A stretch of DNA of 64,000 nt from Eublepharis macularius (lineage: Eukaryota; Chordata; Lepidosauria; Squamata; Eublepharidae), in assembly GCF_028583425.1 (NCBI RefSeq), contig NC_072796.1, positions 129,615,464 through 129,679,463 of the forward strand. Reading direction: 5' to 3'. Below, piece after piece: positions 50,640-60,636 of this stretch (its first letter is position 1; each line of letters begins with the position of its first letter). The notes below the pieces were generated by a model that worked only from the letters and a program-made list of their open reading frames with translations, was not told the DNA's origin and did not search any database. The position numbers and the translations under genes are program-made.

Positions 50640-50836
50640 TTTTTGAAGCTCCAGGTTGAGCCTGGATTTCTCCTGGAATTTCCACTGTTTTCCAGACAAC
50701 AGAGAGCAGTTCCCCTGGAGAAAAATAGCTGCTTTGGAGGCTGAACTCTGTGGCGTTATAATCTGATGAGCTCCCTCCCCTTCCCAAACCTGCCCTTCTC
50801 CAACTCCACCCCCCAAATCTCCAGGAATTTCCTAAC
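50640..50836 (-). mobile_element. MITE, TAGGGTTGCCA family, truncated by insertions
   Basis: GAAGCTCCAGGTTGAGCC, GGAATTTCCACTGTTTTCC, CCCTGGAGAAAAATAGCTGC and CAAATCTCCAGGAATTTCCT. It is cut on the right, where the palindromic MITE at 50840 and a PLE tail follow. Confidence 0.6.
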
Positions 50837-50839
50837 TCA

Positions 50840-51073
50840 GAGCCAAGCTACAAGTGACGCTTGACACTAGTTGGACACTTGTCAGCTTCCCTGAAGTTTT
50901 GATGGGAAATGTAGGCGTCCTGGTCTTGCAGCTTGGTTCTCCGACTGCTGTCCAATGGACTTATCAACTGTCACTTGTCCAACATTCTGCCAAGCTGCCT
51001 ACATTTCCCATCAAAACTTGAGGGAAGCTAGCAAGTGTCCAACCTGTGTCAGGCGTCACTTGTAGCTTGGCTC
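50840..51073. mobile_element. Palindromic MITE, GAGCCAAGC family, 234-bp class
   Basis: Ends GAGCCAAGCTACAAGTGACG and CGTCACTTGTAGCTTGGCTC, with TCA flanks (50837-50839 and 51074-51076). The centre GACTGCTGTCCAATGGACTT and AACTGTCACTTGTCCAACAT is shared with 42352-42584 and absent from the 202-bp class. Confidence 0.85.
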
Positions 51074-51076
51074 TCA

Positions 51077-51170
51077 AAGTTAGATTCGGCTCCAGTGAGC
51101 ATCTTGGAGACCAACTAGATTTCCAGGCATGAGCTTTCTAGAGTCAAAGCTCCCTTCATCACATAACACA
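51077..51170 (-). mobile_element. PLE 3' tail fragment
   Basis: Minus strand: GTGATGAAGGGAGCTTTGAC, TCTAGAAAGCTCATGCC and TAGTTGGTCTCCAAGATGCT. It has the order of the PLE tail, with the GC-UCAU-GC hairpin kept after GAAA. Confidence 0.55.
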
Positions 51171-51370
51171 GAGTTGGCAACCCAACCTAGATGACAGCTG
51201 CATTCTTCATCCTTGCCAGACTCATGGGATCCACTGACCTAAAAGCATAGAACAGAAAGTCACATGACATCAGCCATGTGACCAGAACAGAGGCCTTCCT
51301 GATCCCAACTCTTTCTCCTTCTGATCCTTTACCTCTCAACTTCCCTCACACACTTGATTAGGACTTTATT
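51171..51370. other. Non-coding DNA, no gene seen
   Basis: Short unassigned segment. Confidence 0.3.
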
Positions 51371-51850
51371 TTTTTAAAATTTTACTTATTTCATTGATAG
51401 TCCGCCTTTCTCACTGAGACTCGAGGTGGATTACACAGGCCATTTCCACACAGCTTACCTTCTTCTGCAAAATAGCGAAATCTCACACGAAATCTTGCGA
51501 GAAGACGCTGTTATCGTGCGAGAAGACGCGATAACAGCGTCTTCTTGCGAGATTTTGCTTATTCTGCAAAATAGCGAAATCTCACACGAAATCTCGTGAG
51601 AAGACGCTGTTATCGCACAAGAAGACACCACAACAGCGTCTTCTTGCGAGATTTCGCTATTTTGCAGAATAAAGTAAGCCGTGTAGAAACGGCCACAGTG
51701 TGAGATTAGTACAGTCAATATCAAGGACATTTCCATAAACATGCCATAGGGTAAATAAATACACGTTTACAAAGACAAAGCATTAGCAAGAATCCAATAC
51801 AGAGCTGAAGAAATGCTGAAACAGAACATAAGCAATTTTAGGACGGATAT
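51370..51850 (+). repeat. LINE 3'-UTR-like repeat split by palindrome
   Basis: The flanks (GTCCGCCTTTCTCACTGAG ... GATTACACA, and ACAGTGTGAGATTAGTACAG ... AATCCAATACAGAGCTGAAG) match 43675-44165, which lacks the palindromic MITE at this point. Confidence 0.6.
51438..51694. mobile_element. Palindromic MITE with duplicated inner hairpin
   Basis: Ends GGCCATTTCCACACAGCTTA and TAAGCCGTGTAGAAACGGCC, with ACA on both sides (51435-51437 and 51695-51697). The interior holds two successive hairpins built from GCAAAATAGCGAAATCTCAC, GAGAAGACGCTGTTATCG and their inverses. The minus-strand open frame with the repeated EISLFCR motif is its translation. Confidence 0.8.
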
Positions 51851-52500
51851 TAGACATCATGAAGCACACTTAGAGGACCGACGTGAAACAGCAAGGCCAT
51901 TCTCACTCTGATGGGAAAAAGTGATAAACAGAAGCCCAGCACCAACACCAACGCCAAATCAATCAGCACTCGGAACGTAGAACAAACATGAGACCATTAT
52001 GCTAAGATGCAAAGTGTCAGGCAAAATAATCATTTGGGATATTGTATCCTTGCAGAAATTGCCTTCCTGCCCTGTGGATAAATGCTGCGAACACCGGATG
52101 CCAAAGTGAAATATTCACCGAAGCTCATCTTTGCCGCAAGCCATGCCAACGGAAATTTTTTTAATGTTCTTTTGCAAGCAGGCAATCAACAGCCAGAAGA
52201 GCAACTCGAAAGTTCAGAGCAAGTCTGATGCGGAGTATGAAAGTGTGGCATTGAACTGCCATGTTACGGGCTAGATCCTGCCAATCATTTCTCCAGATGA
52301 GTGGGGGGATTTGACATTCAGCAATTTCACCCTTCCAGCAGCAGATCTGATGCAACCATTCATGACCCAGAAGGAGGATGAATTTCACCTATTGCTCAGA
52401 TGAATCTGCTACTGCAAGACAGAAAGAAACGAAACTGACTACTTCCTGTGCAGCTGCAAAGCTGTTTGAGCTGCTCCAGTCAAGCAAGGGGAGGACCATG
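51851..52500. other. Non-coding DNA, no gene seen
   Basis: Unique-looking sequence with no repeat or gene recognised. It may include conserved non-coding DNA. Confidence 0.3.
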
Positions 52501-52507
52501 CGGCATG

Positions 52508-52710
52508 GTGAGGGGCCATGGCTCAGTGGAAGAGCCTCTGCTTTGCATGCCAAAGGTCCCAGGTTCAATCCCCAGCATCTCCACTTAAAAGATCAGGCAG
52601 TAGGTGATGTGAAGGACCTCTTCCTGAGATCCTGGGGAGCAATGCCAGTCTGAGTAGATAATATTGACCTTGATGGACCAATGGTGTGATTCAATACAAA
52701 GAAATCCCAA
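52508..52710 (+). repeat. tRNA-derived SINE, best preserved of its family
   Basis: Box A ATGGCTCAGTGGAAGAGCC, box B AGGTTCAATCCC, TAGGTGATGTGAAGGACCTC, GAGTAGATAATATTGACCTT and GATGGACCAATGGTGTGATT. It gives the uninterrupted reference for the 14612 copy. Confidence 0.85.
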
Positions 52711-52775
52711 TCCAGTTTGTTGTAGTGGTTAAGAGCAGCAGGACTCTAATCTGGAGAATCGGGTTTGATATGTGT
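52711..52775 (+). repeat. SINE head, truncated
   Basis: CCAGTTTGTTGTAGTGGTTA, AGAGCAGCAGGACTCTAATC and GGGTTTGAT, cut where the inverted 5S-SINE begins. Confidence 0.7.
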
Positions 52776-52778
52776 TGG

Positions 52779-52984
52779 AGAGTGACCTCCGGTCATAGCT
52801 GACTTATAGCGACCCCTGGTGGGCTTTTCATGGCAAGGGACTAACAGAGGTGGTTTGCCATTGCCTGTCTCTGCAACCCTGGTCTTCATTGGAGGCTTCT
52901 CATCCAATTACTACCCAAGGTTGACCCTGCTTAGCTGCCAAGATCTAATGATATCAGGCTCACCTGGGCTATCCAGGTCAGGGC
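52779..52984 (-). repeat. 5S-rRNA-derived SINE
   Basis: Inverse orientation. TTGCCATTGCCTGTCTCTGC, CTCATCCAATTACTACCCAA, GGTTGACCCTGCTTAGCT and GCTCACCTGGGCTATCCAGG are the inverse of the 56013 copy. The CCAATTACTA...GCTTAGCT block is the inverse of the 5S rRNA internal promoter region. Confidence 0.85.
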
Positions 52985-53755
52985 ACCTTCAGATATAAGG
53001 CTAGAAGAAACTATGCAATCAGCTATTATTCTGGCTTCAAATGTTTGTTCTACTGGAACTAGGTTGACCATATTCCTCTGGCCTGCTTTGTCAAGAAACA
53101 TGTTCAGACAGTTGTGGTCACTCGTGAGCCCCGCCAGCCTCCAATCTTCTCGCCTTGCCAACTCAAGCGGGGTGCTGAGCGGCTTTGCAGCCGTGCGCTC
53201 GCTGCGGTGGTGGAGCTTCATTAACTTCTGCCCTGTGGCTATTTTTGCACTTGTCCAGTAGGTGAAGCTGATTCTTCCCTCAGGGCCATGGAAAGTAGCG
53301 TCAGGTAATGAAATGATGCCAAAAGGGTAAAATCTACAATTTCCGTATGCCTGTGCAGAAACATTGCATGCACAGAATAATGTCAATAGCACAAGTTGGA
53401 ATTAACATCAGACTTTAACACAGACTTGTGCGCACACACAGAGCCCCAGAGTGTTTATAAATTACTGATTGACCGGTTTCTCCATTCTTTATTTAAACAA
53501 TTGGATACAGGCAATCAAGCATCCCAAACAGCAGTGCTGTTTTGGTTTTGGGTTTTTTTTCCAAAAAAGGGCCAGTGCTCATATACAAGATTGCACCAAC
53601 TTCCACCAATTCCCACCTCCCTGAGGCTGTTCCTGAGGGTCTACTCTGTGTCTGCCTGATGCATAAGGATCAGGTTGAGAGTCCTGAAATAGGTGCTGGT
53701 ACTAGTGAGTACCATCACAAAAAAAAAGCCTTGGATAATGGTAAGCATTTTAGTA
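52985..53755. other. Non-coding DNA, small GC-rich patch
   Basis: About 53120-53225 is GC- and CpG-richer than its surroundings (GGGGTGCTGAGCGGCTTTGC, GTGCGCTCGCTGCGG). No exon is supported. The overlapping frames on both strands lack known domains. Confidence 0.3.
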
Positions 53756-53759
53756 AGCA

Positions 53760-54500
53760 TATAAACAGCGGGGGGGAGGAACAGCAACGACGAGAAAAAT
53801 GGCAAAGTCCACATACCATAAAAAATATTACAAGATATACCATACCATATTGTCCAGGAACTATTTTACTTAACCTTTGGAACAAAGATTCCATTCCTAT
53901 ATCGAGAAAAAATCTTACTTTGTTATTGCTTGCAGCCGCTAAGTCATTGATTGCTCAGTACTGGAAAAGATAGAATCCCCTCAGCTAAACAATGGATACA
54001 AAAATTATGGGACCCTTTAGTAATGGACAAAATATCAACCCAATTAGTAATTGTAGACAACCCTGGCCGTTTCCACACGGCTTACCTTTTGCCGGAACAC
54101 AGCGTGTTCTCATGCAAAATCGCGCGAAAACAGCGTCTTCCTGGCGCGATTTTGCACGAGAAGATGCTGTGTTCCGGTAAAAGATAAGCCATGTGGAAAC
54201 AGCCCCTGTTGCCCTTTCTAATTTTGTAGAAAAACGGTTCCCCTTTGCCGATTATATTACCAATTACACAACTGAAGAAAGTGCTTTGCCAAAGAAATAT
54301 ATATTGATTTCTCATTTTATTAATAATTATTAGGATATGTATTCTTCACAAAGTGTTATTGTTAAAGTTATCGTTACTGATAGTTATTATAAACTTTGTA
54401 AGTTTGGTTTAAGAACCTTTTATATGGTTATTGCTGAAAAGGTTATAAATAAAAAGTTATATAAAAAGAAAAGTGTTGAATCATCCTCAAGATTCCTCTT
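53760..54500 (+). pseudogene. L1-type LINE ORF2 C-terminal remnant
   Basis: The translated frames give LLLLAAAKSLIAQYWK (about 53922-53970), a frameshift, then PSAKQWIQKLWDPLVMDKIS (53985-54040) and, beyond a palindromic MITE, VALSNFVEKRFPFADYI. AAA..LIA..WK, a Trp-containing linker and MDK are typical of the C-terminal tail of L1-clade ORF2 proteins. Removing the MITE at 54065-54204 joins DNP to VAL in frame. The left boundary is uncertain. Sequence after 54330 is AT-rich UTR-like. Confidence 0.65.
54065..54204. mobile_element. Palindromic MITE, GGCCGTTTCCACAC family
   Basis: Ends GGCCGTTTCCACACGGCTTA and TAAGCCATGTGGAAACAGCC, with CCT on both sides (54062-54064 and 54205-54207). The arms hold GCCGGAACACAGCGTGTTCT and the inverse. 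The interrupted L1 frame proves the insertion point. Confidence 0.82.
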
Positions 54501-54501
54501 T

Positions 54502-54885
54502 CATAGAATCAGAGAATCATAGAGTTGGAAGGGGCCATACAGAGACCATCTAGTACAACCCCCTGCCCAGTGCAGGATCAGCCTAAAGCATCTCTGACAA
54601 GTATTCATCCAGCCTCTTCTTGAAAACTGCCAGTGAAGGGGAGCTCACCACCTCCCTAGGCAGGTGATTCCACTATTGAACTACTCTGACCGTGAAAAAG
54701 TTCTTCCTAATATCCAGCCGGTACCTTTGTGCATGTAGTTTTAGCCCCTTGCTTCGCATCCTACCCTCTGCTGCCAACTGGAACAGCTCCTTGCCCTCCT
54801 CCAAATGACAGCCTTTCAAATATTTAAAGAGAGCAATCATGTCCCCCATCAACCTCCTCTCTTTCCCACATATCGTTTTCAATTC
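54502..54885 (-). mobile_element. CR1 LINE 3' end
   Basis: ATAGAATCAGAGAATCATAG, AGTTGGAAGGGGCCATACAG, CATCTAGTACAACCCCCTGC, TTCTTGAAAACTGCCAGTGA and AAGTTCTTCCTAATATCCAG form the inverse of the CR1 3' region. A minus-strand frame (54673-54897) is its last coding or UTR part, without intact motifs. Confidence 0.85.
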
Positions 54886-55670
54886 ATGATTTGCCATACT
54901 TTTCTTGCCATTCTGTTGAAAACTATAAGGGTGGGGACAGCATCACTCCTGCATTTTCTATAGAGCTTAGCTCTCAGGCTATGGATGACAGGCTATGCAG
55001 ATAGACCCTGTACCCTTACATCAAGAGGTCCAAGCACTTGGTTAAAAGGCTTTATTCAGGAATCAAAGCATTTCCATAAATATGTCCATAGGATTACTCA
55101 GAAGCAAGGTAAGCAACAGAGCAGGTAGACAGTAACTTGAGAGGAATGGGAACCTGGAGAAAATGCATTCCTCTTAAAATCAATTACTCCTTCCCCCCTC
55201 CTAACAGGAAATATGATTCTGAGTGCGAAAAAAATCTGGGAACTTCTTACAAAGTTTACATAGCAGTTTAGACATTACGGAAGGCATAAGATTAAGTTGC
55301 AACATAAAACGGACATTTACAAGGTAGAAGCACTGGCAGCTTCACAGGAGGAGGGAGATAAGACACCTGCGTTCTCGGTATGCCTGTGAAAGCAAAACAA
55401 TTACATTTGTAATATGACATGAAGGCACAGCATTAGCAATGGTTCACAGTGACAAGATAGAATAGGACAATGGCATGGATGAAAGGGCACTGACCTGACA
55501 TTAGCACTCTGTGCGGTGCTAAATAAACATGTAGTATTAGTGTATTAGGATCTGGGAGACCCATTTTCAGATCACCTGTATCATGGAAGCTTGCTGGATG
55601 ACCCTTGGCCAGTAACTAACTCTCAGCTGCAGTAACATTCCTAAGTACAGCAGTACGCCTTTTATAGTAG
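54886..55670. other. Non-coding DNA, SINE scrap, no gene seen
   Basis: 55540-55640 is a piece of the 22558-type SINE (ATCATGGAAGCTTGCTGGAT). 55030-55200 might be an inverted LTR piece (GGCTTTATTCAGGAATCAAA). No gene. Confidence 0.35.
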
Positions 55671-55671
55671 A

Positions 55672-55978
55672 GGAAGAGCCCCATGGCACAGAGTGGTAAG
55701 CTGCAGTACAGCAGCCCAAGCTCTGCTTACGACCTGAGTTCAATCCTGGCGGAAGCCGGGTTCAGGTAGCCGGCTCAAGGTTGACTCAGCCGTCCATCTT
55801 TCCGAGGTCGGTAAAATGAGTACCCAGTTTCCTGGGGGTAAAGTGTAAATGACTGGGGAAGGCAATGGCAAACCACTCCACAAAAAGCCTGCCAAGAAAA
55901 CGTCGTGATGCGATGTCCCCCTGTGGGTCAGTAATGACTCAGTGCTTGCACAGAGGACTACCTTTACCTTTAGCAATA
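55672..55978 (+). repeat. Sauria-type tRNA SINE
   Basis: The head AGCCCCATGGCACAGAGTGG and TAAGCTGCAGTACAGCAGCC, box B GAGTTCAATCCTGGCGG, the conserved body CAAGGTTGACTCAGCCGTCC, TCCGAGGTCGGTAAAATGAG and GACTGGGGAAGGCAATGGCA, and the BovB-like tail GCTTGCACAGAGGACTACCT with TTACC. This SINE type is a marker of squamate genomes. Confidence 0.88.
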
Positions 55979-56012
55979 ATAACACTGCTTTGTAATTAAC
56001 ATTATTACTACT

Positions 56013-56222
56013 TCTGTGACCTGGATAGCCCAGGAGATTCTGATCTCATCAGATCTCAGAAGCTAAGAAGAGTCGTCCTTGGTTAGTAATTGGATGGGAG
56101 ACCTCCAACGAAGGCCAGGGTTGCAGAGGCGGGCAATGGCAAACTGCTTCTGTTGGTCTCTTGCCATGAAAACCCCTCCAGGGGTTACCATAAGTCAACT
56201 ATGACTTGAGGGCAGGACTTCA
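56013..56222 (+). repeat. 5S-rRNA-derived SINE
   Basis: CTGTGACCTGGATAGCCC, TGATCTCATCAGATCTCAGA, AGCTAAGAAGAGTCGTCC, GGTTAGTAATTGGATGGGAG, GGCAATGGCAAACTGCTTCT and AAGTCAACTATGACTTGAGG. It is uninterrupted. Confidence 0.88.
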
Positions 56223-56854
56223 TTTTCATTCAGTCGCCTAGGAATATGTTAGCTCTAGTTGGAGTGAAAGCATACCATTTCCTTTTCTTTCCACTAATTG
56301 TGAACTTGTCAGCATGGTTTCCTCTGTTTCGTGTTACTCCAGCTAGTACTTCTGCTTCCTCACCTAATAATAGTAGGAGTGGACGCTCAGAGCCCCATCA
56401 TATTTTCTCCGCACTCGCTGTGATTCGACAAGTGATGCTACCCACTCTGTGATGTGCTTTTGTGCTCTCCCCCCCCCTCTCTCCCCGTGTTCTCCACAGT
56501 GCTTACTCTGGCTCCTCTTGGGCTGACAAATTGCCAAATCAGACAGAGCTTAAAGTTTGCACTGATTTCACACTCCAGCAGGGAAACATTTCGTGACCTT
56601 TATCCATCACTCTCCTCCTCAGCTGCAACAGAGATTAATGTAAGGGCATTGGTATTCTTTAGCTGTTGCAAACATCCAAGAGACAAAGCCACTGAGTGAA
56701 ATATTATGTCCAGATAACAAACATGTTCCTATAGGGAAAGCATTACATTGAGGAGTAGATAGCCAAGTGTTCTTAAACTTGGGTGGGGCAGGACCTTTCC
56801 CTTTTGCAAGAATGATGCACCGTCCTAAAACTGTATGCTTAAGATCAGTTAGGG
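56223..56854. other. Non-coding DNA, no gene seen
   Basis: No gene or repeat recognised. Several overlapping frames lack family features. Confidence 0.35.
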
Positions 56855-57170
56855 CAGGGCTTTTTTTCAGCTGGAACACGGTGGAACGGAGTTCCGGCAC
56901 CTCTTGAAAATGGTCACATGGCCGGTGGCGCCACCCCCTGATCTCCAGACAGAGGGGAGTTTAGATTGCCCTCTGCACCGGAGTGGCACGGAGGGTAATC
57001 TAAACTCCCCTCTGTCTGGAGATCAGGGGGCAGGACCACCGGCCATGTGACCATTTTCGCTGAGGGCGATGTAAACTTTAAAAAACTCCCACCTTGTTCC
57101 AGCTGACCCCAAGTGACATCATTTTGCGGTCCTGAGTTCCACCACCTCTTTTCCCAGAATAAAAGCCCTG
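56855..57170 (+). mobile_element. hAT-type MITE with perfect 8-bp TSD
   Basis: Ends CAGGGCTTTTTTTCAGCTGG and CCAGAATAAAAGCCCTG. AGTTAGGG flanks both sides (56847-56854 and 57171-57178). It contains an internal inverted repeat (CTGATCTCCAGACAGAGGGG / CCCCTCTGTCTGGAGATCAG). A shorter relative is at 11801-11953. Confidence 0.88.
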
Positions 57171-57280
57171 AGTTAGGGTATGATCCAGCCCTAACCGATC
57201 CTTTTAAATACAACTGGTTTCATATAAAGGAGTGGAGGACCTTTGGCAAGATTGTATACACAATGTTAATTTGTTTCTTT

Positions 57281-57458
57281 GAGTCTCTCTACACAAGACA
57301 TCTTACATGGGGATGCTCAAGTGAAAGATCTTACACTTGTTCTCCTGTTGTGGATACACATGCACTGCTAGGGAAATGGAGTACACTTGAATATAAGACC
57401 ACACAGAAAGTAAGTCACTTGAGCGTCCCCGTGTAAGATGTCGTATGTAGACAGACTC
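57281..57458. mobile_element. Palindromic MITE, GAGTCTCTC family
   Basis: Ends GAGTCTCTCTACACAAGACA and TGTCGTATGTAGACAGACTC, with TTT on both sides (57278-57280 and 57459-57461). The arms contain TCTTACATGGGGATGCTCAA and the inverse TTGAGCGTCCCCGTGTAAGA. It shares termini but not the interior with the 425-433-bp forms. Confidence 0.75.
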
Positions 57459-57461
57459 TTT

Positions 57462-58050
57462 GTGATCTATGTCACTTCATGGAAAAGAGTTAACCTCCCC
57501 TTCACAATTCCATTAGTTAATTGGTTTTATAGGCTGCCCCCATAACATGAACTCACAGTGGATAGAAATATTCATTATTCTAACCTATCCCTCCCAATCT
57601 TTGGCTACCTAGCTTGAATGAGGGGAAAAATCTTTTGGGAAGGTGTACAGGCTCTAGGTATGAGGAGTCTCCTGAGGAAAAGAAGATCAGTGCTGAGGGC
57701 AGGACTGACACCTTGAAGAAATTGTTGCTTCTTGCCTTAATTTCCTGTCTTCTCTGCCTTTTTCTCAAACTTCATCCTTGCCTAGCCTTCCTTTAGGTTT
57801 CTGCACACACTGCTATTGACCTTTGTCTCCCATCTCTGAATATCCTTCTTTCCTGAGGTCTCTTCTCAGCTTTTAGCCACCACATCATGAGGATCACCTT
57901 TTAGCCACATCACCACGTCACCGCAGCATGAGGATCAGCTTTTAGCCACATCACTACATCAATCCCAGCCAAATGGACAACTTTCCTCTCCCTCCCAGAA
58001 GCTGGACTGCAAATAGTTAAAGTTTCCTGAGCAAGCCTTCACTCCAACTT
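57462..58050. other. Non-coding DNA, no gene seen
   Basis: Direct repeats of CAGCTTTTAGCCACATCA-like words lie at 57866-57965. No gene. Confidence 0.4.
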
Positions 58051-58051
58051 G

Positions 58052-58234
58052 GGCCGAATCCACACTTACCCGGCACAGCGCTAAGCAGGTGGAGTGAGAG
58101 CGTCTTTCTGGCACATTTTATGACATCATCACATCACGAGAGCGGCATTATGGTGCGATGACATCATAAATCACGCCAGAAAGACGCTCTCACTCTGCCT
58201 GCTTAGCGCTGTGCCGGTAAGTGTGGATTCGGCC
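58052..58234. mobile_element. Palindromic MITE, GGCCGAATCCACAC type
   Basis: Ends GGCCGAATCCACACTTACCC and GGTAAGTGTGGATTCGGCC. The arms carry GCACAGCGCTAAGCAGG and GAGAGCGTCTTTCTGGC with their inverses. The flanking triplets TTG and TCA do not match, so no duplication is claimed. Confidence 0.7.
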
Positions 58235-58332
58235 TCAGTCTCCAAAGCTTGGTTGTCACAAGAATAATGTGTGGGGTTTATGTGCCACCAAGTTCCTTCC
58301 TAGTTATGGTAACCCTATGAATGAAAGACTCT

Positions 58333-58750
58333 CCGGAAGTCTGGTGAAAGCCAGTGTTGATGGATTACGGGATTCCCTGGAGGCTATTGTCAACTTGTCC
58401 CTGAGCTCTGGGGTTTTTCCCAGAACACTAAAGGAGGCAGTGGTGAGGCCACTTTTAAAGAAACCATCATTAGATCCCGCCAACCCACTGAGTTACCGCC
58501 TGGTCTCGAACCTCCCTACTATGATGCTCTGGAGATGGGTGAAGGTCGGTCGGTCGGTTGGTTGCTGTGTCGCTACGAATATGTATATATCTGTATATTT
58601 AATTGTGTGATTTGGGATGTTTATGGTTTTAACTGGTATTAATCATTTAATGTGTTTTAATTGTACATGGTTGTAATCCACCCTGAGCCTGCTGATGTGG
58701 GGAGGGCGGAATATAAATCGAATAGATGAATAAATAAATAAATAATAAAA
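58333..58750 (+). pseudogene. L2/CR1-type LINE remnant
   Basis: A short reverse-transcriptase piece, VVRPLLKKPSLDPANPLSYR and LVSNLPTM, lies at 58440-58522. It is typical of the segment before the YRPVS motif in L2-like elements. After a deletion comes the 3' UTR (TGTAATCCACCCTGAGCCTG, GGGAGGGCGGAATATAAATC) with an AATAAATAAATA tail. Confidence 0.7.
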
Positions 58751-58809
58751 GACCTCCAAAACATCCTGTCATTAACAGACTTGCTCAGATCTTGCAAACT
58801 GACTTGGCT

Positions 58810-58939
58810 GAGAGATCTCTGTCTTTTGGTGCTACACCTCTGAAGATGCCAGCCACAGCTGCTGGCGAAACGTCAGGAACTACAATGCCAAGACCACGGC
58901 AATACAGCCCGGAAAACCCCCAACAACCACCAACAACCA
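58810..58939 (+). mobile_element. PLE-like tail insertion with 10-bp TSD
   Basis: TGACTTGGCT stands at 58800-58809 and 58940-58949. The 130 bp start GAGAGATCTCTGTC and end CCAACAACCACCAACAACCA. The hammerhead-like core is intact: CTGAAGA at 58840-58846, GCTGGC-GAAA at 58861-58870, CGTC at 58871-58874, with CCT at 58837-58839 facing AGG at 58875-58877. Confidence 0.8.
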
Positions 58940-59195
58940 TGACTTGGCTTCCTTTATTGAGTCAAGCGATCTCATTTTGGGTCTTCCTCTTTTCATACTG
59001 ACGTCCACTTTTCCTAGCATTATTGGCTTTTCCAGAGAGTCTTGTCTGCTCATGATGTGGCCAAAGTACGACAGCCTCAATTTTGTCATTTAAGCTTCTA
59101 GGAAGAATGCAGACTTGTTTTGATCTAGAACCCACATGTTTGCCTTTTTGACGCTCCATGGTATCTGTAAAACTCTCCTTCAACATCACAAAAAA

Positions 59196-60280
59196 GGGTA
59201 AAAATACTTCTGTTCAAATCATAAATTCAGGCTCTGCATTGATATGAAAAGATAATGATTTGAAACATGTCTTCCTGTGGCCTTGAACAGGAACGTAAAA
59301 GTGCTGGAGGCTTCCTGCGAGGCCACTGCCTGCCCCTTGTAAGGTCATTCATTTTTTCATCTTTTTTCTCGAGTTGCTCGCTAGTCAGCTGAAGGCCGTT
59401 TTTACAGCTCCCAGATCATCAGATTTTCATTTCGTAGGAAAAAGTCAGGATACTGAATAAGGAATTCGTTTTATTGTACTGCGCTAGAGGAAAGAATGAA
59501 TGTGTTTTTGCTGAATGTGAACCCCTTGATGCAGAACAGTAGAACAAAGTTTAATAATAAGTTTGGACTATATAAATTATAAGGATGAGTGGCACATCTT
59601 TGGAAGACAGAGTTTGCCATCATGAAGAGCTGTCTGTGGCATACATTAGAAGCAATTATTTCTTGCTTGTGAAACAAATGAAAAAAAGCTGTCATCGACT
59701 TCAAGCTTAATCGCGCCGTGAACTCAGCTGAAAGAATGTACGTTACTGAAAGCCCAGCTACGGATCAGAACTATACAGATGGAAGATAAATGCTTTTTGA
59801 AAAGGAAGTTTGAATGACAAAACAAATCCATCTGGATACAAAACCGAGATGATCATATTCTCCCTTCTTTTCTCTGATTTTATCGACTGACTGCAGAACG
59901 GTTTGTGCTTTTTATGCAGCTGTCTTAGGGAGTTTACTGGTTTTTTTAAAAAGTTATTATCGATCGTAATGATTTTAGAATGTATTTTTTATATTTTATC
60001 ACACCTTCGCTGTATGCCATTTCAATCCATTTTCAACGAAGAAGGCAGCTAACAACTGCTCTAAGAAAATAAATAGTAAGCATTGCATGTGAGATGGGAT
60101 GTTGAAAAAGGACTGGTGCATTTGTTTTGTTTAAGCCTTCAGACCTGTATCTCAGTATGGGTTAAAGATTTTGGGTTGGATCTAAAGGGCATTTCCTTCA
60201 GTGAGATGAACCTTTCCAGCTTCAGCCCTCTGTAGGTTACCAACTCCAGGTTGGGAAGTACTTGGAGATTTGAAAGTCGA
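59196..60280. other. Non-coding; candidate conserved element
   Basis: About 59340-60090 is repeat-free, AT-rich and unique-looking (GTTTGGACTATATAAATTAT, AGTTATTATCGATCGTAATG), a candidate regulatory or conserved non-coding element. No exon is supported. Confidence 0.3.
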
Positions 60281-60590
60281 ACCTAATAGTAATAATATAA
60301 TAATAACATTAAATTTATATACCGCCCTTCAGGACAACTCAACGCCCACTTAGAGTGTTCTACAAAGTGTGTCATTATCATTATATTAACGAGAAAACAA
60401 GAAGCTACCCCAGGGTAGAAACAACAATACTGCCACACCGCAAACCCTGGGGACAAGCAATTACTGCAACTTGAAAATCAACCTTTATATATTTAAAGGG
60501 CAAGAGTGCAAAAGTGTAAACTATATATCTCATTCAATAAATACAATTGTATTGCCAGAATATCGCCAATGCAACCGAAACATTGTAATG
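60281..60590 (-). repeat. SINE end fragment and flank
   Basis: TTTATATACCGCCCTTCAGG and ACAACTCAACGCCCACTTAG (60310-60350) are the inverse 3' half of the tRNA SINE. 60420-60590 recurs in inverse at 61020-61140 (see findings). Confidence 0.6.
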
Positions 60591-60594
60591 ATTG

Positions 60595-60633
<39 letters not shown>
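60591..60633 (+). repeat. (TTG)n microsatellite
   Basis: About 14 TTG units, followed by TTTACATTTCTAACTCGCCC, which looks like the inverse 3' end of an L2/CR1 LINE (to about 60730). Confidence 0.9.

Positions 60634-60636
<3 letters not shown>

Larger units (their letters stand above)
58262..59195 (-). pseudogene. BovB LINE 3' end with L2 and PLE insertions
   Basis: Minus-strand BovB pieces: the 3' terminus at 58262-58332 (TTTATGTGCCACCAAG..., GGTAACCCTATGAATGAAAG), then 58751-58809 and 58950-59195 (MTKLRLSYFGHIMSRQDSLE and GKVDVSMKRGRPKMRSLDSI). An L2-type LINE end sits at about 58333-58750 with AAAGAC on both sides. A PLE-like tail sits at 58810-58939 with a 10-bp duplication. All frames are broken. 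Confidence 0.8.

Noticed and set aside
52508..52580. tRNA gene
   Set aside because: Box A and box B are tRNA-like, but the sequence cannot form a full cloverleaf and continues into a SINE body found at several sites.
53013..53261. GC-richer patch as an exon or CpG-island promoter
   Set aside because: Too short, frames open on both strands without domains, and no splice-site context that I can support.
56013..56222. 5S rRNA gene
   Set aside because: Only the internal promoter half resembles 5S rRNA; the ends do not, there is no T-run terminator, and the same unit recurs with a non-5S 3' part, so it is a 5S-derived SINE.
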